Shown here piece after piece: positions 54,275-62,928 of a stretch of DNA of 64,000 bases (positions are counted from its first letter, which is position 1; each line of letters starts with the position of its first letter). A program made the translations under genes and the position numbers. The notes under the pieces were generated by a model. That model saw only the letters and a list, made by a program, of their open reading frames with translations, was not told the DNA's origin and ran no database searches. Source of the stretch: Blautia schinkii (GTDB lineage: Bacteria; Bacillota; Clostridia; Lachnospirales; Lachnospiraceae); NCBI RefSeq assembly GCF_013304825.1, contig NZ_JAAWUO010000016.1, positions 43,925 to 107,924 of the forward strand. Direction: 5' to 3'.

Positions 54275-57073
54275 TTATTCTTCCTCCATATCAAGAAGCT
54301 TGGATAACTCTGTTCGGAGATTATCTACGATTTCTCTGGTAAATCCCATATAAAACAGTTTTTCCAGGCTCTGGATGCTCTCATAAAAATAATCCTGATT
54401 TCCGGTAGAAAGAAAATACATCAGCATTGGAGATACTCTCTCGATCACTTTCATTGCCTCCGGATCATGCATCATATCCTTAAACATGGTTTTGTTGTTA
54501 TAACGCTGACGAAGATCTTCTGTGGGACGATATTCATAATGATAGCTTCCAGCTTCCACTTCCATAACTTCGCCCTCATAAAACGGCAGACCGATCACTG
54601 CACTGCATCCAAATGGAACCTGGATATCTACTGTTACCTTCCCGTTCTTCAGGATTTCCCAGTCTACCTTATATTCTCCATAAGCAGAATCATAGGTCAT
54701 ATGCATATATTTCAGCTTTCCGTTCATCAAAGGAGTGATCAGCGCTTTCTTAAATCCAGGCTCCAGTGCCTTTAAGCCTGCTACATCTCTGTAAAGATAT
54801 TCCACAACAGAGCCATAAGAATAATGGTTCAGGGAGTTCATCATCGTACCGCTTAAATGCCCGTCATCCAGAACGGAATTCCATCTTTCCCAGATTGTTG
54901 TTGCTCCAAGATTGATGCAGTGCATCCATCCCGGATAATCTTCCTGAAGAAGGAAATAAAAAGCGTCTTCCTCGAATCCGTTTTCGGCGAGAACCCTGCA
55001 AAGGATCGGTGCCCCTGTAAATCCGCCCTTTAATTTGTAGCAGTCTTTGTAAAATCTTGCTTTCAGTCCTGCCACAACAGCTTCTTTTTCTCTGTAGATC
55101 CCGGAATATAAAGCTACAATATATCCAGTCTGGGAATCAATTGCCAGACGTCCCGTTTCTGTAAAATATTCCCGGATGATCGCTTCTCTGATCTTCTGAT
55201 AGAGACCATCATAATATTTTTTATCCTCATGATATCCTAGGATTTTTGCTGCTTTTGCAGTCTTCTGCACAGACATTGCATAGTAGTTGGAGCCAATATA
55301 ATAGGCATCTGTTCCACCTTCCATGCTCTGCTCGGTTCTTCCGTCAAGTGCAAGCCAGTCACCCAGCTGATTTCCGAAATCATAAAGATATTTCTGTCCT
55401 CTTGCCTGGTCTTCCCTGGTGATCTTATCCACCCAGTCCTTCATCATCGGATAACTGGATCTCAGCATTTCTGTATTTCCTGAATGTTCATAAACCACCA
55501 TTGGAAGGAATGTGGCAATGTCTCCCCATACACTGGAAAAGATCGGTCCGTTTGGATCAAGTACCGGAATCACTCCCGGAAGGATTCCATCGTATTTTAC
55601 CTGCTCATTTCGAAGGTCGTGGATGAATTTCTGATAAAAAGCTGCAGTGTCCATATTAAAACTTGCTGTTCCGGCAAATACCTGAGCATCCCCGGTCCAG
55701 CCAAGTCTTTCATCCCTCTGCGGGCAATCTGTAGGAAAGTCCACAAAATTTGATTTCTGTCCCCACAGTGCATTCAGGAACAGTCTGTTCACTCCCTTAT
55801 GGCCGGTTTCCATATATCCGGTCCTGTCCATCTTTGAATAAACTGCTTTTCCTGTAAATTCTTCTGCTTTTACTTCTCCCGGCCATCCTGTCACACGCAC
55901 ATAACGGAATCCAAAATATGTAAAGGAAGGACGTACCAGCTCTTCCCTGCCATCGGATACATATACAAACTGAGATTTTGCAGCACGGTAATTTTCGTTA
56001 TAAAAATTGCCATCCTGAAGGATCTCGCCATGGTCAAATATAAGTTTGCTTCCTTTTGGGAGATGATTCCAGAAGGTCACATATCCGGCAAAATTCTGTC
56101 CGAAATCCAGGACTGTTTCCCCTGCCGGTGTATGGATCACTTCTTTTACCGGCATATCTTCCATTTCCATTACAGGAAGGCTGTATCTGGAAACCAGTTT
56201 TCCTTCTGCCTCTGTAAGAACTGCCTGTTTCGCCGGATTTTCTTTTTCTTCCCATAACAGATGGTTGATGATCTCGCCGTCATAAATTCCATCGTCTTCC
56301 ACATCAGAGCCAATATAATTCCAGGTTTCATCTGTTCCGATCACCTGGATTTCCCCATCTTCATAGATCAGACGAAGCTCCGCGATCAGCTTAAAGGTAT
56401 CACCAAAATTATTGCTCTGGCTGTTCAGTCCAAATTTTCCTTTGTACCAGCCATTTCCCAGCGATACAGCCAACTGGTTTTCTGCTGTTTCCTGCATTTC
56501 TGTATGGTTATCGATATTTTTGATATTTTCCATGACATCAAATGTAAGATACTGTTCTTCATCGTGATAATTGCTGTAATAAGGAGTCAGAACTTCCTCC
56601 CCGATTTTTTTTCCATTTAATTTTGCCTCAAAAAGTCCAAGACCGCAAATATAAAGTCTGGCTGAAGCAGGTTTTTTCTTTACTTCAAAATTCTTTATAA
56701 AGAGAGGGTGAAAGGTATCTTCTTTTTTTGTTGTGATCCATTTTCCCATCCATGGATCATCCATCTTTCCGGTTTCAAAATATGCAGGCTTGGAAACAGC
56801 AGTCTCTCCCTCATCGCTGGTAACGGTTACTCTTACATAATATCTTGTATATGCACTCTGCTCAAATTCCAGTTTTTCCGCCGCACTGTTAAGATTCTTT
56901 CCCTCTTTTGTCCAGAGAAGCTCTGAAAAATCTTCTGTCAAAGCTATCTCTATTTTTACATTCTGCTGTCTTCTGGCTGATGTCTCACGAACTTTCCACG
57001 ATACACATACGGTTTCAAAATCAAATCCCACAGGATTTTCCATACCGTTGATTCTTACATTTACAACTTTCAT
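54275..57073 (-). CDS. GH78 alpha-L-rhamnosidase
   Basis: 932 residues with the Bac_rhamnosid order: N-terminal beta domains (1-330), carbohydrate-binding-like segment, then the (alpha/alpha)6 barrel with the family motif PTDCPQRDERLGWTGDAQVF carrying the catalytic acid region, and GGFTGAPILCRVLAENGF. A C-terminal beta-sandwich (about 760-850) is followed by a helical tail of about 80 residues (after YHYEYRPTEDL), which may be lineage-specific. No signal peptide: cytosolic, so rhamnosides are probably imported whole. It releases L-rhamnose from rutinoside- or neohesperidoside-type compounds. First enzyme gene after the transporter. Confidence 0.93.
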   Translation of the reverse strand: MKVVNVRINGMENPVGFDFETVCVSWKVRETSARRQQNVKIEIALTEDFSELLWTKEGKNLNSAAEKLEFEQSAYTRYYVRVTVTSDEGETAVSKPAYFETGKMDDPWMGKWITTKKEDTFHPLFIKNFEVKKKPASARLYICGLGLFEAKLNGKKIGEEVLTPYYSNYHDEEQYLTFDVMENIKNIDNHTEMQETAENQLAVSLGNGWYKGKFGLNSQSNNFGDTFKLIAELRLIYEDGEIQVIGTDETWNYIGSDVEDDGIYDGEIINHLLWEEKENPAKQAVLTEAEGKLVSRYSLPVMEMEDMPVKEVIHTPAGETVLDFGQNFAGYVTFWNHLPKGSKLIFDHGEILQDGNFYNENYRAAKSQFVYVSDGREELVRPSFTYFGFRYVRVTGWPGEVKAEEFTGKAVYSKMDRTGYMETGHKGVNRLFLNALWGQKSNFVDFPTDCPQRDERLGWTGDAQVFAGTASFNMDTAAFYQKFIHDLRNEQVKYDGILPGVIPVLDPNGPIFSSVWGDIATFLPMVVYEHSGNTEMLRSSYPMMKDWVDKITREDQARGQKYLYDFGNQLGDWLALDGRTEQSMEGGTDAYYIGSNYYAMSVQKTAKAAKILGYHEDKKYYDGLYQKIREAIIREYFTETGRLAIDSQTGYIVALYSGIYREKEAVVAGLKARFYKDCYKLKGGFTGAPILCRVLAENGFEEDAFYFLLQEDYPGWMHCINLGATTIWERWNSVLDDGHLSGTMMNSLNHYSYGSVVEYLYRDVAGLKALEPGFKKALITPLMNGKLKYMHMTYDSAYGEYKVDWEILKNGKVTVDIQVPFGCSAVIGLPFYEGEVMEVEAGSYHYEYRPTEDLRQRYNNKTMFKDMMHDPEAMKVIERVSPMLMYFLSTGNQDYFYESIQSLEKLFYMGFTREIVDNLRTELSKLLDMEEE

Positions 57074-57120
57074 ATATCTCTCCTCTTACTTTGGAATATC
57101 TGCGATCACAACTTCAGAAA

Positions 57121-57161
57121 CGCCTCCAAATACTAGAATAGTTATCTAATTTCCGGAGGCG
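57121..57161 (-). other. Intercistronic hairpin between GPH and GH78 genes
   Basis: Minus strand CGCCTCC pairs with GGAGGCG across 27 bases, followed by TTTCT. It may be a partial terminator that lowers enzyme transcripts relative to the transporter, or a stabilising hairpin. Confidence 0.5.
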
Positions 57162-57204
57162 CAAGCAGTTTTCTCTGCTTTTCTCAGTTATTCATTTATC
57201 AGCT

Positions 57205-58626
57205 TTATTCAGCTGCTTCCATTTTCTTTAAATCTCTCTCGCAATGATACAGGATTACCATCAGTACAAAGATAGCGATCACCATGATAAATGGCAGCCA
57301 GTTGTACAGGAAGTTAATTGCTGTGGAAACACTTTCCGGCTGTGCGATACCCTGTGCATCCAGAGATCCGTCATAGCCTGCTCCGTTGAGAACCCAGCCA
57401 AATACAGCTGTTCCAAGTCCGAGACCGATCTTCTGTGCTGCAGAAACACCGGCATTTCCAAGACCAACGGTATCAATTCCTGTTTTCTTTGTTCCGTATG
57501 TAATGGTATCTGCAACCATTCCAAGTGCCATACCGCCGGCCATACCAACACCGCAGCCTTTCAGTACGTTGCAGATGATCATCACGATCGTACTGGAACC
57601 GCCAAGAACAGCGAATCCGAGGAATCCAAGTCCCATAACTACCATTCCTGCTTCATAAACAGCTGTTTTTCCAAACTTTTTCATAAATGCAGGTGTTACA
57701 AACATAACTGCAAACTGTGCAATGGAAATAGAGTTGGATACCCAGCTGTACTGTCCCATATCATAGAGAACATACTGACAGTAATATACATTTCCCATTG
57801 CGTACATGATAATTACGAAAAATACTACAAAACTTGCAACTGTTACGATCACCCAGTATTTGTTCTTAAAAAGTGCTTTTACAGTTTCCCATGTGCCTGC
57901 TTCTCTTCCAGCACTTGCAGATTTCTGAGTATCTTCCTCTGCGCTTTCAGCAGAATGTACTCTCTCTTTTGTTGAGAAAACACTGAAAATTGTAATTACG
58001 ATCATTGCGATGCAGTAGATCAGCATTGTGATCGTAAATGCTCTCTGTGTATAAATGTTTTCTGTACTGCTTGTAAAGATTCCAAGTAAGGTAACAAATG
58101 TTGAGTTTACAACTACATTTCCAAGTGTCTGAAAAATCTGCTGGATGTTTCCAAGGAATCCTCTCTCATAAGGATTTGCTGTCATCAGTGAGATCATGGA
58201 ATAATACGGTACCAGCATTCCGGTAAGGCATACAGCATTTACAATGTTATACATCAGGAAAATATATACATACTGTGCCATTTCCGGAAAATTCTGTGGT
58301 ACAAAAAACAACAGCATGGTGGTGATTCCAAATGGAATACACATTCGTAACAGCCAAGAACGGCCTTTTCCGAGTTTTGATTTTGTACGGTCCACCATAC
58401 GTCCTACGATCACATCTGAGATTCCGTCAAAAACCTTTGATATTGCAAAAATTGTTGCAATGATACCTGCATTCAGTCCTACTGTGCTGGTAAAATAAAT
58501 GGTCAGGAAAGAACCGATGATACCATTGATCATATTAAAGGCAAATCCGCCTGTTCCGTAACCGATACGTTCGCTCCATGCCAGGCTGGCATTTGGATCG
58601 TTGTGTTTACTTGCCAAACTAAACAT
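57205..58626 (-). CDS. GPH-family sugar:cation symporter (second sugar locus)
   Basis: 473 residues, 12 hydrophobic segments, MFS_2. Signature VDRTKSKLGKGRSWLLR after helix 2-3. N-terminus NASLAWSERIGYGTGGFAFNMI. Imports unphosphorylated glycosides; the gene order suggests a rhamnosyl-glucoside. First gene of the operon; divergent AraC regulator at 58908. AAAAGGAG precedes the ATG. Its sequence differs from the first-locus GPH protein beyond the family core, so the two loci are not recent duplicates. Confidence 0.93.
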   Translation of the reverse strand: MFSLASKHNDPNASLAWSERIGYGTGGFAFNMINGIIGSFLTIYFTSTVGLNAGIIATIFAISKVFDGISDVIVGRMVDRTKSKLGKGRSWLLRMCIPFGITTMLLFFVPQNFPEMAQYVYIFLMYNIVNAVCLTGMLVPYYSMISLMTANPYERGFLGNIQQIFQTLGNVVVNSTFVTLLGIFTSSTENIYTQRAFTITMLIYCIAMIVITIFSVFSTKERVHSAESAEEDTQKSASAGREAGTWETVKALFKNKYWVIVTVASFVVFFVIIMYAMGNVYYCQYVLYDMGQYSWVSNSISIAQFAVMFVTPAFMKKFGKTAVYEAGMVVMGLGFLGFAVLGGSSTIVMIICNVLKGCGVGMAGGMALGMVADTITYGTKKTGIDTVGLGNAGVSAAQKIGLGLGTAVFGWVLNGAGYDGSLDAQGIAQPESVSTAINFLYNWLPFIMVIAIFVLMVILYHCERDLKKMEAAE

Positions 58627-58748
58627 ATCTCTTTCTCCTTTTCCCTTTTCATCTAATGGGTTTTCTGCATCTTCTGTATTTTTCTGTTTTTATGAAATTA
58701 CTTTTATTTATCACCTTCTGTCATTCTTGTGTTTTCCTGTTGATAGTG

Positions 58749-58828
58749 ATATTATCAGAAATAAGCGAACAGGATAACGTCTTTAAACGACATATGATTT
58801 ATCCTTTTCGGACATATACGTTTTTCCT
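58749..58828 (-). promoter_or_regulatory. AraC-type activator site and promoter, second sugar locus
   Basis: Minus strand extended -10 TGATAATAT (TAATAT at 58749-58754) with a poor -35 (TTATCC at 58772-58777). Upstream are two direct repeats starting at 58789 and 58811, 22 bases (two helical turns) apart, sharing GACATATnnnTTnTnCnT (12 of 18 positions). This geometry fits an AraC dimer on direct repeats. Confidence 0.58.
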
Positions 58829-58907
58829 GTTGAAGCTCGTTGACAGACTAAGCGGACTTTCATAATCCGCAGAGAATTTTCCTGATTCAATTAATTTAGG
58901 TGATTTT

Positions 58908-59969
58908 ATGAATGAATACAAACATTTAACAGAAATGATTCCTGAAATGGAACCTGACGAAATATTTTATAAACGGATTTTTCTGGAATATCCGGCTGCA
59001 CATCTGGACCAGGCACATACCGTCGAGGAAATAGAAAAACTCTGCCCGGAGGCATCTTCCCATGCAGCCGCCGGCTTTACTTACCATCCTGGAAACGCTC
59101 TGGATGAAACTATTTTTCCTTCCGATGAGGATACGATCATTTTCCGTCATAACCGGTATGCTCCTGCTTTTTTGCATTCGCACACTTTTTTTGAGATGAT
59201 CTATGTGCTTCGTGGAACCTGTGAAAACATATTTACCTCCCATACTATTTCCATGCGATCCGGTGATATCTGCATTGTGGCTCCTTCGATCATCCATGCA
59301 TTAAGTGCTTTCAGCGATGACTGTGTGATCTACAATTTCCTGATAAAAAGCCAGACCTTTGAAGCTGTATTCTTAAATTCCCTTCCAAAATACGGTACTT
59401 TACATGACTTTTTCAGCCGGGCACTTTATTCCCCCGGATCTCAGTTTTATCTGTATTTTAAATCTGGAAAAGATCCGCAGCTTGTGAATTTATTTAAAAA
59501 AATCCTGAAAGAATATCAGACCCAGAAGCGCTATACCTCCTCCATGATAAATGCGTTACTGGAAATCTTTTTTATCTGTCTTCTCAGAAATCATGAAAAA
59601 AACATGATCGTCCCCAACCCGGCCGGAAAGAAGCAGGAAAAAAATATTATTTTTATACTGAAATATATCGAACTACATTATGCAACCCTTACGCTCCCGG
59701 AATTATCTGCGTTTTTTAATTACAGCGAACGACAATTAACACGGATCCTGAAAAACTATACAGGAAAAACCTTTTCCACTCTTATCCAGGATATCCGGCT
59801 TTCCAGAGCAGCCGAATTATTAAAACAGCCGACCCTTCCGGTAACTACTGTTATGGAAGAAATCGGCTACTCCAACATTACACATTTTTATAAAATATTT
59901 GAAAAAAGGTTTCATATGACACCAGCAGAATACAGAAGCAGTATCAGTCCGGACTCTTCTTTGCTGTAA
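58908..59969 (+). CDS. AraC-family regulator, second sugar locus
   Basis: 353 residues. An N-terminal extension of about 70 residues precedes the cupin (about 85-150: FLHSHTFFEMIYVLRGTCEN and MRSGDICIVAPSIIHAL), and a C-terminal double helix-turn-helix (about 245-345: LPELSAFFNYSERQLTRILKNYTG, and ITHFYKIFEKRFHMTPAEYR). Divergent from the GPH-GH78-MBL-ROK-ene-reductase-GH1 operon and likely its activator through the direct repeats at 58789-58828. Its 3' end overlaps the EamA gene tail to tail by 26 bases. Confidence 0.93.
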   Translation: MNEYKHLTEMIPEMEPDEIFYKRIFLEYPAAHLDQAHTVEEIEKLCPEASSHAAAGFTYHPGNALDETIFPSDEDTIIFRHNRYAPAFLHSHTFFEMIYVLRGTCENIFTSHTISMRSGDICIVAPSIIHALSAFSDDCVIYNFLIKSQTFEAVFLNSLPKYGTLHDFFSRALYSPGSQFYLYFKSGKDPQLVNLFKKILKEYQTQKRYTSSMINALLEIFFICLLRNHEKNMIVPNPAGKKQEKNIIFILKYIELHYATLTLPELSAFFNYSERQLTRILKNYTGKTFSTLIQDIRLSRAAELLKQPTLPVTTVMEEIGYSNITHFYKIFEKRFHMTPAEYRSSISPDSSLL

Positions 59970-60840
59970 CCTTTTTTGAAGCTGTTTTCATATTGTAGAT
60001 AAATGTTCCAAACGATGCCAGAATGATCAGCGCATATCCGGTAAAGCTGTATTTATCCGGCACTTCTCCAAACAGGAAAAATCCCAGCAGCGTTGCAAAG
60101 ATAATCTGTGAATAATCAAAAATGGAAATTTTTCCCGCAGGTGCATACGTGTATGCCGCTGTGATCGTAAACTGTCCGCCTGCCGCAAATAATCCTGCCA
60201 TCATAAGTATTGCAAACTGTTTCACCGTCATTGGTGTGAAATGAAATACCATCCACGGAATCACAGACAAACATGAAAAAACAGAAAAGTAAAATACAAT
60301 GATCGGGCCTTTCACTCCATGGGTTCCAAGTACACGTACCATTGTATATGCAATTCCAGCGCCCAGTCCACCACAGACTCCGATCAGTGCAGACATAAAT
60401 TCCGCATTATGAAATCCCGGTTTTACAACAAACAGACATCCCACAAATGCCAGGGCCACACATACTGCCTGCGTCGGGCTGATTTTTTCTTTTAACAGAA
60501 GAAAAGAAAAAATGATCGCAAAAAAGGGAGACAGTTTATTCAGGATTGAAGCGTCCGCTACCAGCAGATGATCGATCGCATAAAAGTTACACAGGATTCC
60601 CATGGTTCCACATACACAGCGTAAGATCAGCGGCCCCCAGTATTTTTTATTAACCTTCGGCAATGTATGATCTTTACATAAAATGACCGCCGCAAACACT
60701 GCCGCAACCAGATTCCGGAAGAAGCTTTTTTCCACAGATGGAAGATTTCCGGCCAGACGGACACTTACATTCATACATGCAAAGAAAAATGCTGACAGGA
60801 TGATCATTATCATACCTTTTATATAATTTTCCTGTTTCAT
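59944..60840 (-). CDS. EamA-family (DMT) transporter
   Basis: 298 residues, ten hydrophobic segments in two EamA repeats (about 8-135 and 150-285), beginning MKQENYIKGMIMIILSAFFFACMNVSVRLAG. These are exporters or exchangers of metabolites; substrate unknown. It starts 19 bases after the fusion gene stop with only a modest ribosome site (GGAAT). Last gene of the MarR operon. Tail overlap of 26 bases with the convergent AraC gene, with no terminator between them. Confidence 0.9.
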   Translation of the reverse strand: MKQENYIKGMIMIILSAFFFACMNVSVRLAGNLPSVEKSFFRNLVAAVFAAVILCKDHTLPKVNKKYWGPLILRCVCGTMGILCNFYAIDHLLVADASILNKLSPFFAIIFSFLLLKEKISPTQAVCVALAFVGCLFVVKPGFHNAEFMSALIGVCGGLGAGIAYTMVRVLGTHGVKGPIIVFYFSVFSCLSVIPWMVFHFTPMTVKQFAILMMAGLFAAGGQFTITAAYTYAPAGKISIFDYSQIIFATLLGFFLFGEVPDKYSFTGYALIILASFGTFIYNMKTASKKVTAKKSPD

Positions 60841-60859
60841 TTTATTTATTCCTGCCTTT

Positions 60860-62143
60860 TTATAATTTCATTGCGCTACGGATGCAGCTCTCAATATACG
60901 CTTCTCCCAGATCTGTATTCAGGCTGAGATCAAAGTTTCCTGCTGCGCCCCACATGCGGCGAGTATAGTAACGGTAGTTGTCTGCGCGGAGTTTTTCGTT
61001 TTTCTGGACAACAGCTCTGGCTTCTTTCTCAGAGATGTTCTGTCTCTGTGCTACTCTTTTGATTCTGCTTTCAAGAGGTGCAGAGAAGAATACCTTCAGG
61101 CAGTTTGCGGAATTTCTGAGGACGTAATCTGCACAGCGGCCTACGATCACGCAGTTGCCTTTTTTTGCCAGATTACGGACAACCTGTGATTCCGCCTCGA
61201 AAATTTTGTCCTTTGGTGCTTCATCCTGCATATCTGTGTTCAGGTACATCTGATTGACCAGATCATAGAGAAGACTGTTTGTCATGATCTCCTCATTTTT
61301 CTTAATAAATTCCGGCGTGTAGCCTGTGGTTCCTGCTGTCATCTGAATGATCTCTGCATCATAGAAATCGTATCCCAGCTTTTCTGCAAGTGCCTTGCCC
61401 ATATCGTGGCCACCACTTCCAAACTGTCTTCCAATGGCAATGACATTTTTTCCATAAGTTCCTGTTGTCTGCTCGTTTGCTTCGCTCTCGTTTTCTGCTG
61501 ATGCTGTTTCCGGGAAGATCATATCTTTCAGGAATGCAAGTTTTTTTCCGATAAGTCGTGCGATAAATCCAACCAGAAGGGCTGCAATAACTGTACCTTC
61601 TCTTACCCCGTCCAGTCTTCCTGCAAATACAAAGGAAAGTACTGCAGCGATCACTGCCATGGATACATCAAAACAGATCTTGGTTGTTCCGAAGTTTGTT
61701 TTCCATGTGAGGACAATGGCACGGACAAAGGATTCTCCCGGAAGCATGACAACGTCCGCCAGGACCTCCATATAAACGCCTGCGCCAAGGATCATACACC
61801 CGATGAGCAGATATACGATTTTCATGATATATACTTCCGGATTGACCCAGGAAAAAAGGATCATGGTAAGATCGATAAAATATCCGAAAATGATGGATAC
61901 CGGGATCTGAAGGATGTGCTCCAGTTTAAAATTCTTCCGCAGAATGATCAGCTGCAGGATGATCAGTAAGATACTGAAAAAGATGGTAAAGTTTCCAAGT
62001 GTGAATGGAAAGTTCAGGCTTAACACATAGGGAATTGATGAGATTGGTGAGGTTCCCAGGTTTGCCTTGGTAATCAGACTGACTCCCAGGGAGTTTACAA
62101 ATAGTCCCACCAGAAATATTAAGTATCGTTTTAGTTTCTCCAT
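60860..62143 (-). CDS. YczE-like membrane domain fused to cytidylate-kinase-like domain
   Basis: 427 residues in two parts. Residues 1-205: five or six hydrophobic segments in the YczE/YyaS (DUF6198) pattern (GVSLITKANLGTSPISSIPYVLS). Linker with Glu/Asn/Ser (210-230). Residues 232-427: cytidylate-kinase-like fold (PF13189 type) with P-loop-like AIGRQFGSGGHDMGKALAEK, NCVIVGRCADYVLRN and RYYTRRMWG. The loop has GSGG where classical kinases have GSGKS, as in that family. The kinase part would face the cytosol. The role is unknown. Second gene of the MarR operon. Confidence 0.88.
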   Translation of the reverse strand: MEKLKRYLIFLVGLFVNSLGVSLITKANLGTSPISSIPYVLSLNFPFTLGNFTIFFSILLIILQLIILRKNFKLEHILQIPVSIIFGYFIDLTMILFSWVNPEVYIMKIVYLLIGCMILGAGVYMEVLADVVMLPGESFVRAIVLTWKTNFGTTKICFDVSMAVIAAVLSFVFAGRLDGVREGTVIAALLVGFIARLIGKKLAFLKDMIFPETASAENESEANEQTTGTYGKNVIAIGRQFGSGGHDMGKALAEKLGYDFYDAEIIQMTAGTTGYTPEFIKKNEEIMTNSLLYDLVNQMYLNTDMQDEAPKDKIFEAESQVVRNLAKKGNCVIVGRCADYVLRNSANCLKVFFSAPLESRIKRVAQRQNISEKEARAVVQKNEKLRADNYRYYTRRMWGAAGNFDLSLNTDLGEAYIESCIRSAMKL

Positions 62144-62177
62144 TATTTTTGTCTCCTCCTCATTGTACAGATTTTCG

Positions 62178-62232
62178 CCGGATAATTATGTCTATGCTGC
62201 CATTATCCGGTTATTGTAAAGCGGATATCCGC
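62178..62232. promoter_or_regulatory. Inverted repeat and palindrome between marR-type and fusion genes
   Basis: CCGGATAA (62178-62185) pairs with TTATCCGG (62203-62210). A perfect 12-base palindrome GCGGATATCCGC lies at 62221-62232, next to the regulator's stop. No T run follows, so they are not a clear terminator. Confidence 0.4.
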
Positions 62233-62236
62233 CTGT

Positions 62237-62659
62237 TTACTTTATCTCAGCAAGATTCCTGTATATCCTGAGAAATATCTCCATAAATACTTTCTGTTCT
62301 TCTTCTGAAACATTGTTTAATGCTGTTTCTTCAATCTTTTCAAAAGTCTCTTCTACCAGCTTCTGATTTTTCTTTCCGGATTCTGTCATAAAAATATGAA
62401 AGGTACGGCGGTTTCCGTTAAGCATTTTTCTCTCGAGCAGTCCTTTTTCTTCCATTCGATTTAAAATAGAAGTTAAAGATCCTGCCTCGATCAGACATCC
62501 TGCCGCAATTTCCTTCTGACTGGCGCCATCGTGATCTTTCAGATAATCCAGAACCTTTGGCTGTCCCAGGGTAAGGCCGGTATCCTTTAACTGTTCCATC
62601 AGCTTTTTCTGGACCATCATGTGGTTTGCCATGGATAGATAGTGAAAAGAATCGTTCAT
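62237..62659 (-). CDS. MarR-family transcriptional regulator
   Basis: 140 residues with the MarR winged helix-turn-helix: LTLGQPKVLDYLKDHDGASQKEIAAGCLIEAGSLTSILNRMEEKGLLERK, then the wing (NGNRRTFHIFMTESGKK) and a C-terminal dimer helix. First gene of the operon with the membrane-kinase fusion and the EamA transporter. A 13-base-arm inverted repeat lies over its -10 box, so autorepression, relieved by a small ligand, is very likely. AAAGGGAG precedes the ATG. Confidence 0.94.
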   Translation of the reverse strand: MNDSFHYLSMANHMMVQKKLMEQLKDTGLTLGQPKVLDYLKDHDGASQKEIAAGCLIEAGSLTSILNRMEEKGLLERKMLNGNRRTFHIFMTESGKKNQKLVEETFEKIEETALNNVSEEEQKVFMEIFLRIYRNLAEIK

Positions 62660-62678
62660 ATATCTTTCTCCCTTTTTA

Positions 62679-62713
62679 ATAGTTATAATTCAAACATTTA
62701 GAATTATAACTAT
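62679..62713. promoter_or_regulatory. MarR operator (perfect inverted repeat)
   Basis: ATAGTTATAATTC, nine bases, GAATTATAACTAT: 13-base arms with no mismatch, covering the -10 box and the predicted start point of the regulator's own promoter. Confidence 0.78.
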
Positions 62714-62731
62714 ATTAATTACGTATGTCAA
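62703..62731 (-). promoter_or_regulatory. MarR operon promoter
   Basis: Perfect consensus on the minus strand: TTGACA (62726-62731), 17 bases, TATAAT (62703-62708). A strong promoter that would need repression. Confidence 0.9.
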
Positions 62732-62854
62732 TATTATTTTTAAAATATATTGGAATTCTGTACAAAAAAGAGAGCTGTTTTTATTTCAATCTGCACAAAA
62801 TACAGGGAAAATCACAGGGACAAACGTATAAATAAAATGATTATCTGTCCGCAT

Positions 62855-62896
62855 AAAAAAACAGCGAAATGGATATTCGCTTCCATTTCACTGTTT
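62855..62896 (-). terminator. Terminator of the ECF S-component gene
   Basis: Minus strand ACAGTGAAATGG pairs with CCATTTCGCTGT (one G-T), then seven T. Confidence 0.88.
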
Positions 62897-62928
62897 AATG
62901 TTATTTCTGTTAATATGTTTGTGTTGTT

